Shown in pieces: positions 56,460-64,000 of a stretch of DNA of 64,000 nt (its first letter is position 1; each line of letters starts with the position of its first letter). The notes beneath the pieces are model-generated. The model worked only from the letters and a program-made list of their open reading frames with translations. It searched no databases and was not told the DNA's origin. The position numbers and the translations under genes were made by a program. This stretch comes from DASXKD01 sp963762735 (GTDB lineage Bacteria > Actinomycetota > Actinomycetes > Streptosporangiales > Streptosporangiaceae). The stretch spans positions 28,762 through 92,761 of the forward strand of contig CAVXMG010000053.1 in NCBI GenBank assembly GCA_963762735.1. The letters run 5' to 3'.

Positions 56460-58826
56460 CCGAGCGTGCGTACCGCAGCGCCTATGGGCCTGCCCGGCGG
56501 AAGGAGGACGCGCGCTTCATCCGCGGCCGCGGCACCTTCGTCGACGATGTGCAGCTTCCCGGGATGCTGCACGGCGCGATCCTGCGCAGCCCGCTCGCGC
56601 ACGCCAGGATCCTTTCCGTGGACACCGCCGCCGCGGAGGCGCACCCCAAGGTGAAGGCCGTCATCACCGGGGAGGCGCTGGCCGCGCGGAACCTGGCCTG
56701 GATGCCCACCCTGTCGCGGGACGTGCAGGCGGTGCTGGCCACCGACAAGGTCCGGTTCCAGGGCCAGGAGGTCGCGTTCGTCGTCGCGGAGGACCGGTAC
56801 TCCGCGCGGGACGCCCTGGAGCTGATCAACGTCGAGTACGAGCCGCTGCCGCCGGTGATCGACGCCCAGCGTGCACTTGACCGCGACGCTCCCGTTATCC
56901 GAGATGACATCGCCGGCAAGGCCGACAACCACATCTTCGACTGGTCGGCCGGCGACCAGGCGGCGACCGACGCGGCCTTCGCCGCCGCGGACGTCGTGGT
57001 GACCCAGGACATGCTCTACCCGCGCGTCCACCCAGCCCCGCTGGAGACCTGCGGGGCGATAGCCGACATGGACGAGATCAGCGGCAAGCTGACCTTGTGG
57101 TCCACCTCGCAGGCCCCGCACGCGCACCGGACGCTGTACTCGCTGTTCCTTGGCCTGCCCGAGCACAAGATCAGGGTCATCTCACCGGACATCGGCGGCG
57201 GCTTCGGCAACAAGGCCCCGGTGTACCCGGGCTACATCTGCGCGATCGTCGGCTCGATGATCACCGGCCGGCCGGTCAAGTGGATGGAGGACCGGTCGGA
57301 GAACCTGATGAGCACCGCGTTCGCCAGGGACTACCACATGCACGGGGAGATCGCCGCCACCCGGGACGGCACGATCCTGGCCCTGCGGGTGAAGGCGCTT
57401 GCCGACCACGGCGCGTTCAACGGGGCGGCGCAGCCGACCAAGTTCCCCGCCGGGTTTTTCGGCATGTTCAGCGGTTCCTACGACCTGCGGGCGGCGCATT
57501 GCCAGGTCACCGGCGTGTACACCAACAAGGCGCCGGGCGGTGTCGCGTACTCGTGCTCGTTCCGGATCACCGAGGCGGTGTACCTGGTCGAGCGGATGGT
57601 GGACCTGCTGGCCAGGGACCTTGACATGGATCCAGCCGAGCTGCGGCTGAAAAATCTGCTGCGGCCCGAGCAGTTCCCGCACACCACACCGACCGGCTGG
57701 GAATACGACTCTGGAGATTACGCCAGGACGCTGCGCGTGGCACTGGATGCCATCGGCTACCCGGCGCTGCGTAAGGAGCAAAAGGAGCGGCGTGAGCGCG
57801 GCGAGCTGATGGGCATCGGCATCAGCTTCTTCACCGAGGCGGTCGGGGCCGGGCCGCGCAAGCACATGGACATCCTCGGCCTCGGCATGGCCGACGGCGC
57901 CGACCTGCGGGTGCACCCGACCGGCAAGGCCGTGCTCGCCGTGTCCTGCCAGACCCAGGGCCAGGGCCACGAGACCACGTTCGCCCAGATCGTCGCCGAG
58001 GAGCTGGGCCTGTCCGTGGATGACGTGGAGGTCGTGCACGGGGACACCGACCGGACGCCGTTCGGCCTGGGCACCTACGGCTCCCGGTCGACTCCGGTCT
58101 CCGGCGCGGCGGCCGCCGTGGTGGCCCGCAAGGTGCGCGAGCGGGCCAGGCTCGTGGCCGCGGCCATGCTGGAGGCCGCCGCGGACGACCTGGAGTGGGC
58201 CGGACGGCCGGTGGCAGGTGCGCGGCGACCCGGCCCAGGGCAAGACCCTGGCGGAGATCGCGATGGCCGCGCACTCGTCGCTCGAACTGCCCGAGGGGGT
58301 GCTCGGGCACCTGGACGCGGACACCGTCTACAACCCGCCGAACCTGACCTATCCCTACGGGGCCTACATCTGCGTGGTGGACGTGGACCCCGGCACCGGC
58401 GTGGTGCAGGTACGCCGGTTCATGGCGGTGGACGACTGCGGCGTGCGGATCAACCCCATGATCGTGGAGGGCCAGATCCACGGCGGGCTGGCCGATGGTC
58501 TTGGCATGGCCCTGATGCAGGCGATCACGTTCGACTCCGACGGCAACTGCCTCGGCGGTTCCTTCATGGACTACCTGCTGCCCACGTCCGTGGAATGCCC
58601 GTCGTGGGAGCTGGCGGAAACGGTCACACCGTGTCCCCACCATCCCATCGGCGCAAAAGGAGTAGGAGAATCGGCCACGGTGGGCTCGCCCGCCGCGGTC
58701 GTCAACGCGGTCATGGACGCGCTCAGGCCGTACGGGGTGCGGCATGCGGACATGCCGCTCACGCCGGCCAACGTCTGGTCCGCCATCCAGGGCACCCCGG
58801 TGCGGACGGACCTGGCCCTCACATGA
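56456..58826 (+). CDS. coxL: Aerobic CO dehydrogenase large subunit, form I (set 2), frameshifted
   Basis: The active-site loop AYSCSFR (Cys367) is again the form I signature. PDIGGGFGNK and the C-terminal GAKGVGESATVGSP glutamate motif are present. About 790 residues if intact. The frame breaks at 58200-58201: DDLEWAGRPVAG in one frame, whereas removing one C restores DGRWQVRGDPAQGKTLAE and the rest to the stop at 58824-58826. Divergence from set 1 over the whole length shows an old duplication or separate acquisition rather than a recent copy. Confidence 0.93.
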
Positions 58827-58870
58827 GCGAGGAACGATGAACGCAACCGGCGGCGCGGACAGCGGGCCTG

Positions 58871-59794
58871 GTGTGGACGGCGGCGCCCGGCGGACCGGCG
58901 GGCGGTCTGGAGGAGCAGGTCCCGGATGTGGCCGCGCTGCGCGCGGCGCTGGACGCCACCGGATACCTCGCGGACGAGGCGCTGGCCACGGCCCTGTTCC
59001 TGGCCGCCCGGATGGGGCAGCCCATCCTGCTCGAAGGCGAGCCAGGGGTCGGCAAGACCGAGGCGGCCAAGGCGCTGGCGCAGGCGCTGGTCACGCCGCT
59101 GCTGCGGTTGCAGTGCTACGAGGGCCTGACCTCGTCGGAGGCGCTGTACGAGTGGAACTACCCGCGCCAGTTGCTGGCGATCCGGCTGGCCGAGGCGCGT
59201 GGCGAGACACTGCGCGACGCGGACCTGTTCAGCGAGGAGTACCTGCTCGCCCGGCCGCTGCTCGCCGCCCTCGAGCATCCAGGCCCGCGCCCGGCCGTGC
59301 TGCTGATCGACGAGGTGGACCGCGGGGACGACGAGTTCGAGGCGTTCCTGTTCGAGTTGCTCGCCGAGGCGGCGGTCACCATCCCGGAACTCGGCACCAG
59401 GCGGGCCCGGTTCCGCCCGGTCGTCGTGCTCACCTCGAACCGGACCCGTGACCTGCACGACGCGCTGAAACGGCGCTGCCTCTACCACTGGATCGACTAC
59501 CCCGACACCGCCCGGGTCGCGACAATCATCCGCCGCCGGGTGCCCGCGACCTCGGAGATCCTGGCCGGCCAGGTCGCCCGCGGGGTGTCCAGGCTGCGGG
59601 ACTTCGACCTCGCCAAGCCGCCCGGGGTCGCGGAGGCGATCAGTTGGGCCGGTGCGCTGAACGTGCTCGGCGCGACCAGCCTGGACGGTGCCGCCGCGGG
59701 CCGGACCGCCGGTGCGGTGCTCAAGTACTCCGAAGACCTGCAGGCCGTCCGGGCCACCGGGTTCGCGGCCCTGGTCGCCGCCGATGAGCCCTGA
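58871..59794 (+). CDS. coxD: CoxD-type MoxR AAA+ ATPase (set 2)
   Basis: 307 residues. Walker A LLEGEPGVGKTEAAKALA, Walker B AVLLIDEVDRGDDEFEAF and SNRTRDLHDALKRRCLYHW, strongly like set 1. The start is doubtful: GTG 58871 opens the frame without a ribosome site, while ATG 58837 has GAGGAACG before it but is in another frame. That would require one more indel between 58837 and about 58910. Confidence 0.88.
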   Translation: MWTAAPGGPAGGLEEQVPDVAALRAALDATGYLADEALATALFLAARMGQPILLEGEPGVGKTEAAKALAQALVTPLLRLQCYEGLTSSEALYEWNYPRQLLAIRLAEARGETLRDADLFSEEYLLARPLLAALEHPGPRPAVLLIDEVDRGDDEFEAFLFELLAEAAVTIPELGTRRARFRPVVVLTSNRTRDLHDALKRRCLYHWIDYPDTARVATIIRRRVPATSEILAGQVARGVSRLRDFDLAKPPGVAEAISWAGALNVLGATSLDGAAAGRTAGAVLKYSEDLQAVRATGFAALVAADEP

Positions 59795-61052
59795 CGCCAG
59801 CCCGGCAGCGGAGCCAGGCCCCGGTGGCGCGGCCCTGGTGGCCAGCGGGGACGACCTGGCCCTGATCGCCGCGCGGTTCGGGGCGGAGCTGCGCCGCGCC
59901 GGGATTCCGGCCGACCCAGGCCGCTGCGAGCGCTTCGCCTGGGCCGTGACCGTCGCCCGGCCGGTCACGGCGTCCGGGCTGTACCTGTGCGCGCTGGCCA
60001 CCCTCGTGGCGAGCAAGGAGCACATCGAGACGCTGCGGCGCATCTTCGACGCGATGTTCGGTGACGTGCCCGACATGCCGCCTGCCGGTTACGGGCCGCC
60101 GCCCAAACCGGACCCGACCCGCTCGGGGCAGGGTCGCTCGCCCGATCCGGACATCCTGCGGGACGCGGCGCGGGCCGCCCAGGTCCACGCCCTCCGGCCG
60201 ATCGGCGATGGCGAAGAACCAGCGAAGATCGACGAGGATGCCGGCGACGACAACGAGCAACTGGCCGCCCGCGAGGTGCTGGCCAGCGCCACGGAGCGGC
60301 TGGCCAGCACCGACTTCGCCGAGCTGTCCCCCGCCGAGTTGCTCATGCTGTCCGGGCTCATGCGCAAGCTCACGCTGGCGGTGCCGCTGCGCCGGTCACG
60401 CCGCCCGCATCAGACCCCGCGCGGGCGGCAGACTGACCTGCGCAGCACGCTGCGGCAGGCGCGGCGCACCGGCGGCCACCCGCTGCGCCTGGCCCGGCGG
60501 GCCCCGCTGCGCGAGCCGCGCCGCCTGGTGGTGCTGTGCGACATCTCCGGTTCCATGGAGCCGTATGCGCGGGCCATGCTCCAGTTGCTGTACTGCGCCG
60601 CGGGCGGCGCCGAGGCCGAGGTGTTCACGTTCGCCACCCGGCTCACCCGGCTCACCGGCACGCTCGCCCATGTCCGGCCCGGTGTGGCGCTGCAGCAGGC
60701 CGGTCTGGCGGCACCGGACTGGCTGGGCGGGACCAGAATTGGCGCGTCGATCGGCGAGTTCAACAACGCCTACGGCCGCCGGGGGATGGCGCGCGGGGCC
60801 GTGGTCGTGATCATCTCCGACGGCTGGGATACCGGGGATCCGGAGGTGTTGCGACGTGAAATGGAGCGGTTGTCCCGGGTGGCGCACCGGATTGTCTGGG
60901 TGAATCCCAGGACGCAAAGCCCGGAATACCAGCCGTTGGCCGGAGGGATGGCCGCGGCGTGGCCGTACTGCGATGCCGTGGTGAGTGCGCATTCGTTGAA
61001 TGCGTTGGACGAATTGACTGCCGCCCTGGCGCATCCCGGTCGCCGAGGCTAA
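59784..61052 (+). CDS. coxE: CoxE-type von Willebrand factor A protein (set 2)
   Basis: 422 residues from ATG 59784, overlapping coxD by 11 bases. VWA MIDAS motif LVVLCDISGSMEPYARAMLQLLY, then ISDGWDTGDPEVLRREMERL and WVNPRTQ. Compared with set 1 it has an extra central acidic segment (GDGEEPAKIDEDAGDDNEQLAA). Last gene of the compact operon. Confidence 0.9.
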   Translation: MSPDASPAAEPGPGGAALVASGDDLALIAARFGAELRRAGIPADPGRCERFAWAVTVARPVTASGLYLCALATLVASKEHIETLRRIFDAMFGDVPDMPPAGYGPPPKPDPTRSGQGRSPDPDILRDAARAAQVHALRPIGDGEEPAKIDEDAGDDNEQLAAREVLASATERLASTDFAELSPAELLMLSGLMRKLTLAVPLRRSRRPHQTPRGRQTDLRSTLRQARRTGGHPLRLARRAPLREPRRLVVLCDISGSMEPYARAMLQLLYCAAGGAEAEVFTFATRLTRLTGTLAHVRPGVALQQAGLAAPDWLGGTRIGASIGEFNNAYGRRGMARGAVVVIISDGWDTGDPEVLRREMERLSRVAHRIVWVNPRTQSPEYQPLAGGMAAAWPYCDAVVSAHSLNALDELTAALAHPGRRG

Positions 61053-61207
61053 CGCACGGTGCGATGGGGCAGAGAGCGTGTTCCACATCGTCCCTCCCCA
61101 GCCTCGGGTTAATGCGTTGCCTGTCGCAGCTACGGAGGGTTAGGTGGGGGCGAGATGTGAGTCGGGGTCGGCCTGGTTGCCGAAGCCGCACGTGAAAGGG
61201 GCCTGAC

Positions 61208-62860
61208 GTGGGGCACGTGGAGGTGGCGCATCTGAGCCATGCGCTGCCTGACGGCCGGGCGCTGATCGACGATGCGTCGTTCCGGGTGGGCGAGGGAACC
61301 ACGGCGGCGCTGGTCGGGCCGAACGGGGCCGGCAAGACCACGCTGATCCGGCTGATCGCGGGCGACGTGCAGCCGCAGTCGGGAACCGTCAGCTTCAGCG
61401 GCGGGCTTGGCATCATGCGGCAGTTCGTGGGCGGGTTCCGGGCCGGTGACGGTCAGGCGGGGCAGGCGGACACCGGAGCCCTCACCGGCGAATCCTCGGT
61501 TCGTGACCTGCTGGTCTCGGTGGCGCCCCTGCGGTTGCGGGCGGCGGCGAAGCGGCTCGATACGGCCGAACTGGTCATGATGGAGCGCGACGACGAGACC
61601 GCCCAGATGCGCTACGCGGCGGCCCTGGCCGAATGGGGCGACGCCGGTGGCTACGACGCCGAAGTGCTCTGGGACGCGTGCTGCCTGGCCGCCCTGGGAA
61701 TCGGGTACGAGCGGTGCCGCTGGCGTGAGGTGGGCACCCTGTCGGGCGGTGAGCAGAAACGCCTGGTGCTCGAGGCGCTGCTGCGCGGGCCCGCCGATGT
61801 CCTGCTGCTCGACGAGCCGGACAACTACCTGGACGTGCCCGCCAAGCGCTGGCTGGAGCAGCAACTCGCCACGACCGGCAAAACGGTGCTGCTGGTGAGC
61901 CACGACCGGGAACTGCTGGCCAACTGCGCGCAGCGGATCGTCACCGTAGAGGACGGAAGCGTCTGGGTCCACGGCGGCGGCTTCGCGACCTACGTGCGGG
62001 CCAGGCAGGACCGCAGCGAGCGCCTCGATGAGCTGCGCCGCCGCTGGGACGAGGAACACGAGAAGATCAAGCAACTCGTCCGGATGTACCGGCAGAAGGC
62101 GTCCTACAACGACGCGATGGCCTCGCGGCTGCAGGCCGCGGAGACCCGGCTGCGGCGCTTCGAGGAAGCAGGCCCGCCGGAACTGGCCCCCAGGGAGCAG
62201 AACGTCCGGATGAGGCTGCGCGGCGGCCGCACCGGGAAACGGGCCATCATGTGCGAGAACCTGGAGCTGACCGGGCTCACCCGCCCGTTCTCCACCGAGA
62301 TCTGGTACGGCGAGCGGGTGGCCGTGCTCGGGGCCAACGGGTCTGGGAAGTCGTCGTTCCTGCGGCTGCTCGGCGGGGCGGACATCCCGCATCGGGGGTC
62401 GGCGCGCCTCGGGGCCAGGGTCGTGCCCGGCTTGTTCGTTCAGACCCACGCCCGCCCCGATCTCGCAGACCGGTGGCCGGAAGAGATCCTCATGACCGAG
62501 CACGCGCGGTTGCGCAACGAGGCGATGGCGGCGCTTGCTCGTTACGAAATCCAGTTCTGCGCGCGGCAGCCGTTTCGCACCTTGTCCGGGGGTCAGCAAG
62601 CGCGCCTGCAGATTTTGCTGCTGGAGCTGGCGGGGTCGACACTGCTTTTGCTCGACGAGCCAACCGACAACCTGGACTTGTCGAGCGCCGAAGCGCTGCA
62701 GGAGGGCCTGGAGTCCTATCAGGGCACGGTGCTGGCTGTGACCCACGATCGCTGGTTCGCCCGGTCTTTCGACCGGTTCCTTGTGTTCCGTGCGGACGGA
62801 AATGTGCAGGAATGTGACAGCCCGGTGTGGGACGAGACTCGGCCGGTCCGGCCGAACTGA
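61208..62860 (+). CDS. ABC-F family duplicated-ATPase protein
   Basis: 550 residues with two ABC cassettes and no membrane domain: Walker A VGPNGAGKTTL and LGANGSGKSSF, signatures TLSGGEQKRLVLEALL and TLSGGQQARLQILLLEL, Walker B VLLLDEPDNYLDVP and LLLLDEPTDNLDLSS. The ~80-residue linker between them is basic and coiled. ABC-F proteins act on ribosomes in translation control or antibiotic protection; the subgroup cannot be fixed by eye. GTG 61208. Confidence 0.9.
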   Translation: MGHVEVAHLSHALPDGRALIDDASFRVGEGTTAALVGPNGAGKTTLIRLIAGDVQPQSGTVSFSGGLGIMRQFVGGFRAGDGQAGQADTGALTGESSVRDLLVSVAPLRLRAAAKRLDTAELVMMERDDETAQMRYAAALAEWGDAGGYDAEVLWDACCLAALGIGYERCRWREVGTLSGGEQKRLVLEALLRGPADVLLLDEPDNYLDVPAKRWLEQQLATTGKTVLLVSHDRELLANCAQRIVTVEDGSVWVHGGGFATYVRARQDRSERLDELRRRWDEEHEKIKQLVRMYRQKASYNDAMASRLQAAETRLRRFEEAGPPELAPREQNVRMRLRGGRTGKRAIMCENLELTGLTRPFSTEIWYGERVAVLGANGSGKSSFLRLLGGADIPHRGSARLGARVVPGLFVQTHARPDLADRWPEEILMTEHARLRNEAMAALARYEIQFCARQPFRTLSGGQQARLQILLLELAGSTLLLLDEPTDNLDLSSAEALQEGLESYQGTVLAVTHDRWFARSFDRFLVFRADGNVQECDSPVWDETRPVRPN

Positions 62861-62948
62861 CCGTGGGCCTTGCTAGGCTGCAGGGGTCTTATCAGCCGGC
62901 CGTACGTGGCGGTTTGGCTCCACGCAGCAAGGTGAAAGGGTCCGCACC

Positions 62949-63068
62949 GTGAAGAAGCTGTTGTTGCTCGCGCTGGTGGGGCTTGGCGTCTTCGCGGCCT
63001 GGCGTAAGGTCCAGGCCGATCGCGCCGAGCTCGACTTGTGGACGGAAGCCACCACAAGCGACGAGTAA
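62949..63068 (+). CDS. DLW-39 family small protein
   Basis: Exactly 39 residues, MKKLLLLALVGLGVFAAWRK and then a tail containing the DLW motif (AELDLWTEAT). One N-terminal membrane helix. GTG 62949 after GAAAGGG. The family is specific to actinobacteria and is found near the gyrA/tRNA-Ile/tRNA-Ala region, which supports the position here. Function unknown. Confidence 0.88.
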   Translation: MKKLLLLALVGLGVFAAWRKVQADRAELDLWTEATTSDE

Positions 63069-63110
63069 CCCGCGGCCACGAGCTCCCGAGCAGTGGACGG
63101 GGGTGATCAG

Positions 63111-63962
63111 GTGAGCGGCGGGCCGCCGATCTCGCTGGCATGCTTCGGCCTGTTCGGAACCGCGGCGCAAGACGACGGCATGCTTGAGCGTGCCTTCGCC
63201 GAGGCATGCGCCACCCAGGGCATCGTGCCTGGCACGGCCGACTACGCGCATCACATGGTCGCCGTTCACCAGACGCTCGGCGAGCCACCGGTCGCTGTGT
63301 TCCGCGGGCTGTTCCCCGGTAACCCCGGCCGTGCCGAGGCCGCCGCGCTGTCGTTCGAGCGCTCGTTCCGCGCGGCCATCGACCGGCACGGGCTGACGCC
63401 TGTTCCCGGTGCCCGGGAGGCGATCGAGCGGCTGCGTGAGTCGGGCGTCCGGGTGTGCATGATCACCGGCTTGTCCCGCCGCCTGCTCGGCATCGTGCTC
63501 GACACGCTCGGCTGGTGGCGGCTGGTCGACCTCGCCTTGTCCCCCGAGGACGTGCCCCGGGGCTGCCCCTGGCCGGACCAGATGCTGGCAGCCATGTTGC
63601 GCCTGGGCGTCGAGGACGTCCGGGAAGGCGCTTACGCCGGAAGCACCGCCAGCGGCATCCGCTGCGGGCGGCGTGCCGGAGCGCGCATCGTCGCCGGGGT
63701 GCTCACCGGCGGGCACACCCGCGAGCGCCTGCGCGCCGCCGGGGCAACCCACTTCATCACCGACATCAACGAGTTCCCCGCGCTCTTGGCCAGCGCCGGG
63801 CCGGAAGCGGCTGACGCCGAGGCCCCCGGGGCGGGGGTCGCCGACGGGAGGGGCTGGAGTGCCCGGAGCTGCCGTCCCGGCGGCGCGCCGGCCGGAAGCG
63901 GAGCCCTTCGTGCCCCCTCAGGCGAGCGCCTCCCAGATCGCCCCTCGCGGCGGGTACCCTAG
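63111..63962 (+). CDS. HAD-fold protein lacking catalytic aspartates
   Basis: Homologous in outline to phosphonatase-like HAD hydrolases of actinobacteria (DGMLERAFAEACATQG, FRGLFPGN, PVPGAREAIERLRESGVRVCMITGLSRR, GARIVAGVLTGGHTRERLRAAGATHFITDINEFPAL). The nucleophile motif DxxGT reads GLFGT (in ACFGLFGTA), and the acidic motif GDxxxD reads GSTASG. All metal-binding aspartates are therefore lost, which predicts a pseudoenzyme. GTG 63111 is preferred; GTG 63093 is also in frame. A Gly/Ala/Arg-rich tail ends just before tRNA-Ala. Confidence 0.75.
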   Translation: MSGGPPISLACFGLFGTAAQDDGMLERAFAEACATQGIVPGTADYAHHMVAVHQTLGEPPVAVFRGLFPGNPGRAEAAALSFERSFRAAIDRHGLTPVPGAREAIERLRESGVRVCMITGLSRRLLGIVLDTLGWWRLVDLALSPEDVPRGCPWPDQMLAAMLRLGVEDVREGAYAGSTASGIRCGRRAGARIVAGVLTGGHTRERLRAAGATHFITDINEFPALLASAGPEAADAEAPGAGVADGRGWSARSCRPGGAPAGSGALRAPSGERLPDRPSRRVP

Positions 63963-63975
63963 GAGCGCGACGCGC

Positions 63976-64000
63976 GGGGCTATAGCTCAGCTGGAAGAGC
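63976..64000 (+). tRNA. tRNA-Ala, 5' part only (runs off the window)
   Basis: GGGGCTATAGCTCAGCTGGAAGAGC matches the acceptor 5' strand and D arm of actinobacterial tRNA-Ala. The anticodon lies beyond the window; TGC is expected from the usual tRNA-Ile/tRNA-Ala pairing. Confidence 0.85.

Noticed and set aside
56027..58840. coxL set 2 as a form II (non-CO) molybdenum hydroxylase or a pseudogene
   Set aside because: The loop reads AYSCSFR, not the form II AYxGAGR, and both parts around 58200 are well conserved, so an intact form I gene with a one-base error is more likely.

Overview
This window is the replication-origin region of a high-GC actinomycete chromosome. The core order is typical of Streptomyces and its relatives: murJ tail, pseudokinase, sigM, anti-sigma factor, trxB, trxA, GNAT, parB/parA, rsmG, jag, yidC, yidD, rnpA, rpmH, dnaA, oriC, dnaN, gnd, recF, a DUF721 (DciA-like) gene, gyrB, gyrA, DUF3566, tRNA-Ile. 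Many GTG/TTG starts, very high third-position GC, a SigR-type promoter before trxB and a DLW-39 gene near the right end all agree with this. The genus cannot be fixed from the sequence alone; a Streptosporangiales-like soil actinomycete is my inference.

Layout. 1-5 kb: cell-wall pseudokinase, SigM-type ECF sigma factor with a zinc-finger anti-sigma factor, and trxBA. 5-9 kb: GNAT, a secreted protein, a threonine-aldolase-like enzyme and parB, with parB inverted relative to parA. 9-15.4 kb: parA and the minus-strand ribosome/membrane block down from rpmH. 15.4-28.5 kb: dnaA, the origin and the plus-strand replication block to gyrA and DUF3566. 28.5-33.3 kb: a 4.7-kb element in tRNA-Ile, bounded by a 47-bp direct repeat of the tRNA 3' end, carrying arm-type repeats but no integrase. 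33.4-43 kb: accessory genes (VOC protein, acetyltransferase, phosphotransferase, lipoprotein, secreted repeat proteins, SigE-type sigma factor and partner). 43-61 kb: two aerobic carbon monoxide dehydrogenase gene sets. One has coxM-S-L, xdhC-YHS, coxG and five tiny membrane proteins on the minus strand, convergent with coxD-coxE and small ORFs on the plus strand. The other is a compact coxM-S-L-D-E operon on the plus strand. A LysR regulator lies between them. Both CoxL proteins carry the form I active-site signature AYxCSFR. 61-64 kb: an ABC-F ATPase, DLW-39, a HAD-fold protein lacking its catalytic aspartates, and the start of tRNA-Ala.

How it fits together. The left half is chromosome replication, segregation and membrane-protein housekeeping. 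The right half suggests a bacterium able to oxidise trace CO: CoxL/M/S form the enzyme, CoxD/E and the XdhC-like protein mature the Mo-Cu site, and CoxG with the membrane proteins probably link it to the membrane quinone pool.

Quality warning. At least eight conserved genes, including the essential dnaA and yidC, are broken by what look like single-base indels while the frame on each side is otherwise well conserved. I read this as residual sequence error rather than biology and give the full span of each such gene.
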